Shown: positions 51,394-63,789 of the stretch, one piece after another
Layout: every line of letters begins with the position of its first letter
Numbering within the stretch: position 1 is the first letter of the stretch
Source: Xestospongia bergquistia
Taxonomy: Eukaryota; Porifera; Demospongiae; Haplosclerida; Petrosiidae
DNA: 64,000 nucleotides
Reading direction: 5' to 3'
NCBI GenBank assembly: GCA_963965975.1
Contig: OZ014415.1
Coordinates: 3,291,001-3,355,000 of the forward strand
Translations under genes and position numbers: made by a program
The notes under the pieces: generated by a model
The model's database searches: none
What the model saw: the letters and a program-made list of their open reading frames with translations, nothing else
What the model was told of the DNA's origin: nothing

Positions 51394-53579
51394 CTCAATC
51401 ACTGATTATTTTGTTGGTTTTTTGGGTTAATTTTCCTTTAAAAGGTCCTATATTATATGATCTGTAGCATATATCACTGGATCCCTGGAAAGTGATTTAC
51501 TTTTAATTTATTAATTATTTCCACCATCACCAATATATATATCTATATCTATATATGTATATATAAGCTGATCAGAGATTAAAATACATTAGAGTGTGTG
51601 ACATACTCAACTGAGTTTTGACCAAGATGCCAGTAGACCTTAGTCGATAATCTTAAATGAGGTTGTTGTATTGCTTAAGAGACCTTACATAACATACTGA
51701 TTGGTGGTAGAGAAGAAGCTAGATTGTACATGTGTGTGTGACTATTGGCAAGAACAGACAGGTATTATAGAGTTTGACAGCAAGACATTTACTAATTGTG
51801 AGTAGATAAGCTCTTGTGAGTAACCTTTAGCAAGATTATAACAAGTATTGTAAATGAAAGCAATAATCTATTTCCATTCATTCATTTTTAAATTTTGACC
51901 TAAATGTCAGAGATGTCTTACCAACTCAACATTTAAAAGCTAGATAAGTCTGTGACATCTTGGTATTACTCATGAAATTAATATGTAAAAAGTCAGCAGT
52001 ACAGTATAGATAACACAGGTTATCAGTTGCTACATAATTAATATTATTGTAAGGCAACTAGGTAAATAATCCTATATCATCTAAACACAGACATAGATTT
52101 ATAGCTACAGATATAGATATGGCATGTTATATGAAGTTTTGAGCCTAAACAGACAATACCAATTGAGTGAACCTATGCACTATGTTACAATAATGATGAT
52201 ATGAAAATCCTAATATACAATATTATGTGTTTGACAGTATTAAGCACTTGGGCAAATTCTAGTCAGGAAGGAAAATTTAGGATTTTCAAGGATATTTTAG
52301 GCACCATCATTGATCAAATTTATTTTAGAATTATCTGAACTGAAAAATTATTTGCCTGGATTTTGAGGTTAGGGAATCTTGGTATTGCCTGAGAATGCAT
52401 AAGATCCTCATTACACATTCCCCGCATTATTTATTGATATTTCTTGGTGACCAGCAAAACACACAAATATGTTGCATGATGTTCTATGTCTATAGGACCC
52501 CATAATTATAAAAGCCATTTCTCATGTCAATGTCTTTGGTAATACATATAATAATAAAAATTGTGTGGTCTTGATTTAGTGGATAATATCACAGTAAAAA
52601 GTGATAGATAGAAAGTACCCAAACTTGTCGGTCAAAACACCTTCAATTCATGCTCAGGTAACCCATATCTTGGGTTAGAAAACAACCCAATGGAAACAAT
52701 AGTTAAAACAACTATATATCAAATGTACTGGTAATTATAACCCACACCTGTAGTTAAAGTAACTATTGCTGTTACTTTAACTTCATGCACTGTGGTTACT
52801 GTAACATTTAGTAGGTTTGATTATAACATATGTTGGTGAATAAACAATAAATTATTAAAAGTGGCAAAATAGATCATTGTAACTAATGTTGTTAATGCAA
52901 ATGAGATCTTCATATATATATATATATATATAACAAACTAGACATTTACATATATCTTACTATGTGCTCCTCATATAAGTAACAAAGAGTTTTTTCCTTT
53001 TATTAAGCACTCTACAAGCACTTTAAGTGCTATAAATTGCTTAGATACTTCATCTGTTAAAAGACATTAGTAAAACGTAAGTATATGTAAGCAATACAAT
53101 TCTATAAATTATAATATAATGAAATACATGTGAACAATTAACAAAATTAATAACACTATACTGAAGTAAATGTAAACATCTACACTTAAAACAATATAGG
53201 AATTATTCATACTATACTATAATGAAATATGTACATAAAGTACATGTATAAGGTTAATTACCAGATTCATTTAGTTGAGCAGATATAATCTTTTTTGAGT
53301 TCTTCTTAGCATATGATAAAATGGCTGGGACATACTTAACAGTCCAACGTGATAAAAAAATGTCATTTAATATCAGATGAGCTAAATATTAGTCCAATTT
53401 CCTGGTCTATCTACACACAAGAAAACATTATATTAAAACAATTCTCATTATAACTTACAACTGGAGATCGAAAGAGTGCAGGATGTTTCTCAAGGATACT
53501 ATCAACACAAGTTACTCAAGTCTCTCTGAATTTTTAAACATACAACATTATTGCTACTAACCGGATGTCTTCTCAAAAG

Positions 53580-54424
53580 TTTACTTCTTTTCATACGGGT
53601 TATGTAAAATCTCAGGTTCTTCAAGGTGGTCGTTTTCCTTTCTTTCTGTCCCTCTTTATGACATTTCTTACTCATTCTACCATTTTATCAGACCATGACT
53701 GCTAAAGTAGTAAGATACAAACAACACAAATGAAGTATAAAAAAGTGATTAATAAAATTATGTAATTGTTTTTGACTTACATATCCATTACCCAAATTAT
53801 CCTTTGCAAAAGGATATTTTAAAATAAATTTTCTTTCTAGATCTTCACAATGTAGTCTAGTAGGCTTAGTTGAGTGACAAAACAGCTGACTTACTAAAAT
53901 TCGCACAATTTGATTTTGAGTACTTGGTGAAAACATTTCTGCTTGATACACTCCTCAATTTCAGGTCACCAATGATCAGGAACTGTAACTTCCTTGGAAA
54001 TAGGTGAAAAATGAATTGAACCAGAACTTAGTGGAGAGAAGGAAGTTGACGAGTTACATATATTAGGTGTACAGGATAATACTACAGGCTAAATAAAAGT
54101 ATATTTGAAGACATTATATTATTTTACATAAATATACTTGTGTAGACTGCACTATTCGAAATATCTTGCGAGCAAGGCCAAGAGGAGGAACCATACTTTT
54201 AATATTATTTTCAAAAAGGGAAAGAAATTCCTGTCCATCAATATAATTATGTGAAAAAATTAGGTGTTGGTAATTTGTCTGGCTGACAAAAGTTAATGAC
54301 TTCTCCATTACACTACATCACTATTACAGTTATTAATCAAGTTAGTATTACCTTTAAATTCTTTGCAGTAACGTTCAGATATATCTTGATCCTCAAGGAA
54401 GGCCACCACATCAGACAAAGACAT
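53580..54424 (-). pseudogene. SAMD3-like gene, copy 2 (broken)
   Basis: Exon 54424-54352 encodes SLSDVVAFLEDQDISERYC. The next exon (about 54249-54137) encodes NYIDGQEFLSL, IKSMVPPLGLARKIFRIVQ, completing a SAM domain without a stop. The acceptor before it reads TTTTTTCAC instead of TTTTTTCAG, so splicing there should fail. A following exon has the TGA shared with copy 1 (53966-53968) and then, in another frame, CEDLERKFILKYPFAKDN and LGNGY before GTAAGT. SAMD3-like proteins combine SAM with this region. Their role is poorly known. Confidence 0.65.
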
Positions 54425-54737
54425 CAAGTCTGTTACAGTATCACCTACTCACAACATTTGACAAGATCACACAACGTGTTGATTCAATAAGGGCGTGGCT
54501 CCTCTGTTTCTTTGTGGTGATGCTGCATATACTTATAAGGTTTTATTATTTGTGATAAGAAGAGAGAGATGGAGTATGTCTTTATCACAAATATTGTTGT
54601 CATTCCACAAGAATAATCTCTTGATTATTTTATTGTTTCTTACAGCTGTTGTTAGTAACTTGTAAAGTACTTGGTAAGAGTGGTGAGGAGGAAAGAACTA
54701 GTTCCTCCATTGTTTTGTTATATGTTACTACTTACCA

Positions 54738-55046
54738 TCACAAATACGACTGTTGGAAAAACAATGTATAATTTCCATTGATGTTACATTATTTTATCAT
54801 TATTATTACAATAATTGGATTAGTGCAAGTAAATAACCAACATAAAACCAACTTTCTGAAAAACATGTTATTTTCTACGTTGATTCTAGTAAAGAGTGGT
54901 AAAATACCATCAAAGATACAACACTATTACATTGATTGGTAATTTTTAACCAGTGAAAATACTACAACAAATGTAAACTATTCATTTTACAAACTTTGTA
55001 AAATGAAAATTTTCCCTGTGATCATTGATTGATGAACGGATTGATT

Positions 55047-55091
<45 letters not shown>

Positions 55092-56528
55092 CTATAATTG
55101 AGTTAATAGATAGAAAGAATGGATATCTTGCCTATCTATATTCATCAATGCATTCATACATTATCATTAAACCTCACCCATTCGCTACTTATTATTCATT
55201 TTTTAATGTAGTATTCATTGGGATCAGTATTTGCTGCTCTCAGTTACAGTTTTCAAAGAGTTAGAAAGGAGCTTTTAGTTGATCTTCAGACTGTCAATCG
55301 TCATCATTTGCAATGTCCTAGACTAGACAATAATCTACAATTCTATGCCTATTACCAAAATGTTTACTGGACAACACAATAAAACTATTAAAAGAAGTGT
55401 CAGAGCCTCCAATCTATGAGAACATAACTTCATTTTAAGGCAAATTACAAGCTTCATTAAAAGTCATTGATGAGATCCAATGAAAAAATTAAAGAAATAG
55501 GATACAATATAGTTGCATTATACTAATAGTAATGTTCATAAATAGTGTATTAACTGTATGGATCTTTGTGTATTATCAATGATAGGGAATTTTATGTCTC
55601 TTTTGTAATGGGTATTGAGTCTTCATCATATTCTGCAAATAGTTCTTTTTAGATGATATACACATGATTTTTTCCATGTTTCTCACTTCTATATATTTCG
55701 TTTAATTTTATGTATTGTTTTGGTTGTTTATTTTGTTTATTACTTTATTAATATGCACACCTTAACACTGACACAAGCTTCTTTATTTGTTCAATGTTTG
55801 GACATTAAAGATTTATAATGTGTTCTACTTTGTATACACTTAATCATGACTATTGTTATAGTATTATAACTATTAATGTTAACATAACTGTATCATTCTT
55901 TAAAGTGCTGTAATAGTTTTTCATGTAGCCAATTCTGAAACAAATAGGTAATTACTAAGAGAGCATTAAATATATCATACCTTATTATCTCTACTTGTTT
56001 ACTCATGTTATTGTCTCACTGATTATATATACCACAAACAATGGCTCAAATTATTTAAGTAAGAATTATATAATTAAACAACCCTGAGACTTTGACCTCC
56101 AACAGGACTACTTAACCCTTGTAAATCATGTTTACAGATAGTTAAGGGTCAGAAGGTTGGTGCCACATAGGTCATGTGCTCACTACTCAGTACTTGTAAC
56201 AAGTACACACTATACTAGAGATAGGAGAATACATGAGTGGTCTAAAGAGTGAATATACAATTCAGTATTCATTGAAATAGATTCATTACAGAATTGTAAT
56301 TTACCAGAAGAGGAGAAATATTGTCATAATTTATGATCAAAATAAATACATTATAATTTCAATTTGAGCATTTTAATATTTCTAACAATTTTTTAGTGTT
56401 AGAAATTATACTAACTTGAGAATAACAAATTAAATATTATCATCATAATTGTGTTCATAATGTGTAAAGTGTATAAAATGTTTGTTTGAAAGTAAAATGA
56501 AAATAACCTCATTTTGTTTTCTTTACTT
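54738..56528. other. Intergenic stretch with an unassigned exon-like piece
   Basis: An (ATA)n run lies at about 55049-55081. On the plus strand about 55214-55380 follows an acceptor-like TTTTTAATGTAG and reads SVFAALSYSFQRVRKELLVD then LDNNLQFYAYYQNVYWTT to a stop. I do not recognise it. At 55922-55970 there is a partial duplicate of the last exon of gene B and its flank (TGTAGCCAATTCTGAAAC). Confidence 0.4.
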
Positions 56529-59500
56529 TCATGTAGCCAATTCTAAAACAATAAAGAGTAATTAATAAAGTAAGTATTTAATATATCATACCTTTATATT
56601 TAGACATTATTTTGTCAGCTAAGTCTTGTCGATTTAAACTATCATCTCTCAATATATCCAAGAAAATCATGAAGGCACTACCATTGTGTTTAACACGATC
56701 CTTTAGATCATCAAGAATACTGTCAAGACGATCTGTACTAGTATCTCCTGTTTTCTTGTCTTTAACAATTTTGTAAACATCCTCAGAAATAATTTCTTTT
56801 GAATACAGTTTCCTTGCTAGGGCAATGGGGTCAATATTAGACACAACAATAGTATCAGTACATTGAACTAATGTCCTTCTACATATTTCACAGTTTAGAG
56901 TATCAACTAGTGTGAAGAGAAAAACATAGAAGTGTTATTAATTATATGAGGAAGAAGAGATAATCAATGATAAGACGGTTATTACTCAGTGTATTAGACA
57001 ACTATTCAGATGGCATTCAATATGGTACAAATAACTCTTGAAACTAAGATAACTTAAAAGGTTAATGCTACTAATTTCACTTACCTGTGACTAACTGTGG
57101 ACTTTGGCTTGGATCTTCTTTACAAGTAGGAAGAGAGTCTGAAAAATATAAATTATTCCTTAAGGATTAATACAATCTAATGACAAGGATTAATTGTTTG
57201 TGGTGGTGGAATATGCATGAAAACAATATAGTGAGTTGACTACATGGTATGTGTCTTGCATCCTTCAGCAAGTTTAAGGTTTAAAGTAAATCATAATGTA
57301 TATGTTATCAGTGAGAACACATGAATTTTGTAGTTCGAATGAAGATAAAAACTTTATTCATCACATATCATAGTTATAAAAATTGACAATATCACTATGA
57401 AATATGACTATTTACAGCAAGATTATACATTGAATATAATCATCAAGCAGAAATATAAATTATACTTTAATAATATTATTTATATCTGTCACTTGCTGTG
57501 CATTGCTCTAGTAACTAAGGATACAGGTGAGGTAGAGTGTATGGGTGGGTGTTTATCTGACTGTTGTTTTCATGTATCTTCTGCCTCCTTATACAATTCA
57601 TCCTAATGAGATTTACTTATCCTTGTGTATCTGTTATTGCATTTCAGATGTTGCAAATGCACTACAAAAGCATAGTCAGTTTACCATAGGGCTCAGCTTG
57701 GAGGTGTTTTTCATACCTCCTGACCAAAGTGTTCATAAGCAACTGATATTTTATTTTACAACCCCTGATTAGTGAAAAGGTAGAGTTCCTTCATGAATTT
57801 ATACACCTTTCATGGGCTACAATAATCAAATGCCAGGTCTCGGTTGGTCCTTATAGAAAGCATTGGGTTATACATACCAATATAGTGCCAACATTAACAT
57901 TGGACCAACCTTATAAGGTATGATATAAGTAATGGAACAACTTGTGAGGCTATGAGTGCTGGTAATTTTCGACCTACAATAAAAGGTAGTTAGCTCTAGT
58001 CCTTCATTAACAATCGTGATTCCTACAGTTCTCATTCCTCAGAGTTCATCCAGGCTGTGACACCTTTAATCATCTCTTTAATATGAAGAGATCACTTAAA
58101 CGTCCTCCACTACTTTCTGGCTCTACTCTAAAAAATCTATCAGAAATGCTACATTTCATGCATAGTTGAGCTTCTCAATATTCTCCTTGCTCATATCTCA
58201 CATGCACAACTGAATAAATATATTGGTTTATTTTGAATTTTGATCTCTTCTGAATGTGCAGGATAAATAAGCAGCAATATGAAGTAAACTGATTTAATTG
58301 TTGTAGAGTATATTGAGTCTCCAAAATGCAATGAAATATTATACAGTATCAATACAACTTCCATATGTTAAATATAACAAGTGAAATTTATACTTACTCT
58401 GTGTACAGTTATGATCAAGATCAATTTTCAGTTGACTGCATATAGTTGAACTCTGATTTTTGCTATCAGTGACTTCATTACCTGTAGTCGTTATTGACTC
58501 TAGACTTTCACTTATATCTTTTCTTTTAGTAGAAGAAGAATCTAATAAAGTAGGTAGGCATATCCATCTAACTAATGGAAATGCATACTTCAATTACATA
58601 CTTCCAAATAAAAAAGTAGTTCTGACTTTTTCTGTTCAACTTAACATCAATAATGTATATCATCATGTTAAGCATGAGTTGTTTTATATAACATATATAA
58701 GTTAGTTAACTTATTTTATAGCTTACTTCTCCTAGTTATTTAATGTGCCTCCACATTGGAGACTTGTACTTAATAATGTAGAAACATGAAACGTATAATT
58801 TAAAATGCATAGCAAGTTTAAAGTTTTTGAGGAAATATGCCTGCTGGGCAAGTTCGTACAGTTTTGACACCCTTTCAATGGGACTTTTGGCTAAATACAA
58901 AGAAAACATTCCCAATTTCATTGAACAGTTTGTGTTCTTACAGTAAAAGTAATTGGGAAAACTACAGTATAAAGAAAAAGAAACTTAGAGATAAGTTTAC
59001 TAAATTTTATTCAGTATTCTATTAACTTTGTTCCATGTTTGAATTCCATAGGGTCCATTTTCATTGTCATATGGAATGAACAAAGTGGACATACACATGG
59101 AATGATAATCTTGAAAAAAATTAGTATATACACATGGCAGTGGAACATACTATCCAGAGACATGACTAATGAAATTGATCTAGATACTAACCTAATTGTG
59201 TTTTTACTTCTAACAGCTGCTCCTGAAGACTCCTTATTTGTTGTTGATAAACAAAGAGATCATGGTTGGGTTGAAAAGTTGTCACAGTGTTCTTTGTCAA
59301 ATTGTTTTGAATTTGTTGTTCTGTCCATTTCCTTCTTCCTTCGATCAGTCGTTTTAAAAATCTTTGTTGATATTCATCAGTTAAAGTGAGATCATTAGAG
59401 TCTAGTACAAATTCTACTGACCAATGACCATCATTGAAGACTATATGAGAGAACACAACCATACTGAATGATGCTTACTATGTCTATCACATGGGCTCAC

Positions 59501-59816
59501 AGTATTGAAATTATTACTACAAGGTGGTATATGTTGAAGTTTATATTTACTAACTTTAACCTATTTCAAAATAGGCCCACATGTTTGAAACAGGCTAGCC
59601 AACTTATAAAATGGACCAGTCCAGAGAAATTTAACATGATTATTTTAGATTCTTAAACACTGAAAGTAGTTAAAATACTATATAGCTAAAGATTTTCATA
59701 GCTTTGTATAATAGCAAAGTTTTGTAGTAAGTAATAATTTCAATCTACATCATATCAGTATAAATGCTTTCAAAGATGAAATGAAATTGAAAGCATTTCC
59801 ACTTTGGAAATCTATT

Positions 59817-59847
<31 letters not shown>

Positions 59848-62800
59848 GATATCATCTTTTATAGCACTAACTGGAGCTATATGTAAAGACTATCTGCATA
59901 ACACATAAGATAAAATCAATTAATATGGTATGTACTGTGTATCCTTAAAAAACACCTTCCAGTAGCGGCCACCATAAAAGTAATAATAATAATAACATCT
60001 ACCTTTGTGTCTCTGCAAATATGATGCTAATTTGAATAAACTCTACATAAGCTACTACAAATATGTCTACAGCTAAGCTTATACTCTGTCTATGTATAAA
60101 AGTTGTCTTTAGAATTGCTAGTAACACAAAAGCATTGTGACATACAGTAAGAAAGTCTTAAACAATCAACAAAAGTAATAACATGCAACAGCAATTTTTT
60201 GGTTCAACACAAGCTTGTTTTACTTAAATCTGTGTCTTAGACACAGCCTTTCGTTAGTAGCTGACAAACATATTGTCCAGCATTCAAATAGACTTCACAA
60301 GACACTTCTTATTCAAGGAAATACAGTATATGTTGCAATTTTATGCGTACTGATTGACTTACCTAGTTCTACCAACATTGTCACATATGGCTCAACAATA
60401 TCTGCACCACCAAATTTTGGTTTACCGCCTACAACTATTAACCACACACAATATGGTCCCATGATAAATGCTGATACAGAGTGGTTATACCTCTCACAGA
60501 CAGATTCAGGTAGATTAATCTGTAGTATACAGAAGCAAACACAAACATGTCGTTTTTATGTACTTTGTTTCTAGCTTGCCTAAAATGTCATGAACCATTT
60601 GTCTCTGTTGCCATTAGTATTGTTATGTTTTCTTGCTGCATGTTTTACTAAAATTTATAATGTGCTCATATTGACTAGACACTATAACAAGTGTACTAAG
60701 CTTTAACTACATAGGCAGTACTACCATCATAAAGTGAAGAAAATGACAAACATAGTGCCAAAACATGTGTATTGATTCAAAACAATTATTATAGTACTGC
60801 CTGACATTTAAGTGTCATAGTCAATAAACTATATTCCTTCAATATAAAATCAAAGATGTCATTGATGATACCTTTGTCCATAACTTCTCATCAATTAAGA
60901 ATATCCAACAGTCCTTAATTGTTTTATCAGAGAAAGTCTGTCCACCTAATATCACTAGTAATGATGGCATTGCAGATCCAGTGACAATACTTGTTGCATG
61001 ACTATACCTTTCCTTTGGCCAGTGTATGAATGAGTCAGATTTAGCTATAGTCTGCCAATGCTATATAAACGTAATTAATAAGTATAAAGTAAAGCTTTAC
61101 ATTTACAATCAGTGTATAAATATTATATAAAGCTTACCATTGTATTGTTGATGACATCAAAAACATAAACTGTGTTACTAGATATTGCATCATTGACAAC
61201 ACCACCAAAAATGATTGCTCTTGTATTACTTATAGTTTCCAAAGTAAAGTTACTAATAGGTGGCATACACTGTCCACTGGTTTCAGGTATAATCCATTGA
61301 CCTATAAATAAAAACACTTATTATTAATTTATAGAACTAAAGATAATAATTTTTTATTTAGATTAAAAGCTACCTGTAAATAAATATCTTTCTAATATTA
61401 ATGAACAAACTTAAATATCTGGCTATATACATGCAGCTTGAATCTCATATCAAAATGCTAGTGCAAATACCCATATACACCTTCCTATGTTGAAAAACGT
61501 ATAGCAACCAGCTTAAATCAGATCATGATTGGGGCTATGTCAAAGTTTTCTTTTTTACTTTCAATAAATGCAAGGCCATTATCAGTTTTTGTGAAGTCTC
61601 TCTGGATTTATAGTTAAAGTATAATGGAAACACAACAATTATATTCTACATCTGTATATAGGAATTAATAAATAAGTGGACATTTGATTGAAGACTGCAT
61701 ATAGTCTAAGCTTCAAAAAAATTTAAAATTTAAAGTTGAATGAATGAAAGATATTTAATGACATTATACAGTAAATTGTAGATTAATAATATTTATTATA
61801 TTCTTACCTGTTATCAAATCATACATGTTGTGTTCATTAGTACGCACTCTACCACTGGGTAACCAATAATATTGAGCTTGTGGTAGTTTTTTTAAGGGTG
61901 GGGATCCCCGATCACCTATAAGTAGAAGACGATCCTTAGTTGGCATCATACCACCATTTGCTCTTTTCATGACTGCTATTTCGTCATCAGTTCGTGATCG
62001 CTCTAGATCTGTCCAGGTAAGGATGGAAGTATCAAGCTCATTAAGAATGTTATGGTAGCAGTTATCATGGCGACACCATCCACCAAAGTAAAATATTTTC
62101 TCTTTTACTGTTGCACAGAAATACCCGGACACTCCAAGAGGAGGACTACCTTTGGTACTTTTAATGTCCCAATTCCCAGAAGTAATGTCAAATATATATA
62201 CTTGTGATGTTAGTCTCCTCTTCTTCTCATTATTATGTACTTGAGGTAAGTTAATTGGACCCCCACCCCACAAATACATTAAATCATCAATAACTATAGT
62301 ACTATGGTCAATCCTTCCATAAATGTTTTGATGTCCTGTGACCAAAAGATATTATACTCTTAAAACCAAGCTAATGGTACCATCAATATAAAATAAAATC
62401 TATTAAGATTTCATGATCTCTACACACTAGTATAACATCAATTATAGCTGAATTTCTTGTTTCTTGTTACCATGCACCTGAATCAATCTTACTTTCATAT
62501 GAATTAATCCGCTGACCTATTGCCAGGTCATAAAATAATATTTACGTCTACAGTCGCATCCCCAGACCTAGATGCAAGTGTAAAGTAGGTCCAGTAGTTT
62601 GAGTTGACTTCTGTGTTCATATCCTACAACTAGTGCAGCTGTTGGTATGCAACTAAATGTATGACATTATGAATTCATTGACAGGTGTACCAAATATATA
62701 TGTGTGTGTGTGTGAAATACATACATAATAGAGATATTCAAATGTAACTAAAAACCACAATCTTCTAATACAAGATGAACAGATCTAGATATACCAGTAT

Positions 62801-63430
62801 CAAACATTTTTCTTCTTTTAATGCAATCAATATCAAAACAAATAAGACAATATATAATCTTGTAATGTTTTAAATAAAATTATAATAAACCTATAGAAAA
62901 CATAATGACCTCACACCTCATTAGGATAACAAACATCACATACTTAAAGAAAAGCCTAACTTGATTCCCTTTGCTTTTCTTTGCATGTAAATCCCAACAT
63001 TTCAAACTTCATCTACTTCCTTATCAAACATTTTCAAACATTTATACACTTCTATTTCAATGATAATGACACAAAATTTAATTGCATACAAACATCTTTG
63101 CCATATTCCTTAGCTGGAAGTCAACTCGAATTCACAACACCAAATTTTTGCTTGCATTTAGGTCTGATCCAATAGATGTAGTTACAATGGTCTATAGTAG
63201 TTCCACCATAGACACTGTAAACTGTCCATGGTATTGCCTAAGATAGAATCTAGATAGATTTACATCAGTACTTCAGTAGTCACAGTCACTAGTCTGACTT
63301 TCTTAGTAAGGAAGGGGATGGTCTCGCCAGAATAGTGAAACAATGTGACCTCACTAATTGAGAGGGCACATGATTACTATTCAGTAAGAATTATTAAGGC
63401 ATCTATATTACCTGAAGTGTCTTTAGCCAT
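56529..63430 (-). CDS. Gene B: Kelch - coiled coil - CARD protein
   Basis: Ten exons: 63430-63412, 62335-61808, 61301-61138, 61060-60872, 60519-60363, 59440-59192, 58541-58398, 57138-57085, 56906-56592 and 56542-56529. They give 1,833 bases, 610 residues, all junctions in phase. The start MAKDTSG is followed after a 1.08-kb intron by about six Kelch blades (residues 7-352: LMYLWGGG, IFYFGGW, AIIFGGV, LVILGGQ, LIVVGGK). Residues 353-435 are helical (YQQRFLKRLIEGRRKWTEQ, then IRSLQEQLLEVK). A Ser/Thr-rich linker runs 436-502. A short C-x2-C-x6-C cluster (C507, C510, C517) precedes a CARD at about 524-606 (ALARKLYSKEIISEDVY, LDSILDDLKDRVKHNG, FLDILRDD). The last exon adds ELAT and a stop. Kelch and coil exons match gene A in order, size and phase. 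Likely a cytosolic sensor/adaptor recruiting CARD partners (inference). Confidence 0.88.
57139..58397. other. Large intron of gene B
   Basis: A 1.26-kb intron. A plus-strand stretch near 57650-57900 (LHEFIHLSWATIIKCQVSVG and similar) looks like a decayed element but I cannot name it. Confidence 0.35.
59821..59847. repeat. (TA)n microsatellite in a gene B intron
   Basis: A simple TA run between exons 5 and 6. Confidence 0.9.
62336..63411. other. First intron of gene B
   Basis: A 1.08-kb intron with a short (TG)n run near 62700-62715. No other coding exon is supported. Confidence 0.5.
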
Positions 63431-63789
63431 CACTCTGATCACAACTTTACTCAGTCCTAAACATTTTTGCTGCGTTGTTCGAATTCGAACATTGTTCGAA
63501 TTCTGTTGTGACACTTTACTTAAAAACTGTTAAACCAAATAGACCTCTTAGCATGAGTTGTGGTTTCCTACTAGAGAGCAAACAACTTGTATTCACAAGT
63601 TAAGTAAGCCATATTAGTTCTGTCAAATCTAAGTCAATAATAACATTATACCTAATGTTACAAAAAATGAAGCAGGGACTGATGATATGATGCAACAGTG
63701 ATAGTTGATATATATAATATAAACAAACAAACTAACCCAGTGCATCTGAAGGCTGGTATTTATAACTTATAAATATTCGAATTCTAGCA
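63431..63789. promoter_or_regulatory. Upstream region of gene B
   Basis: About 360 bases between the gene B start codon and the retroelement fragment. A GTTCGAATTC-type pair (TTCGAATTCGAAC and TTGTTCGAATTC at 63478-63502) forms a small inverted repeat 50-70 bases upstream of the start codon and could be a binding site. No core promoter element is clear. Confidence 0.3.

Larger units (their letters stand above)
47831..54737. repeat. Segmental duplication, copy 2
   Basis: Direct-orientation partner of 15966-23974, about 6.9 kb. It is shorter mainly because it lacks about 0.4 kb matching 21311-21725 and the insertion at 23092-23522, and has a different intron 2 region near 50240-50335. It carries about 55 bases near 49190-49247 that copy 1 lacks. 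Confidence 0.9.

Noticed and set aside
58837-59389. Plus-strand frames around 58.8-59.4 kb.
   Set aside because: They overlap the coiled-coil exon of gene B on the opposite strand or lie in its intron. No independent evidence.
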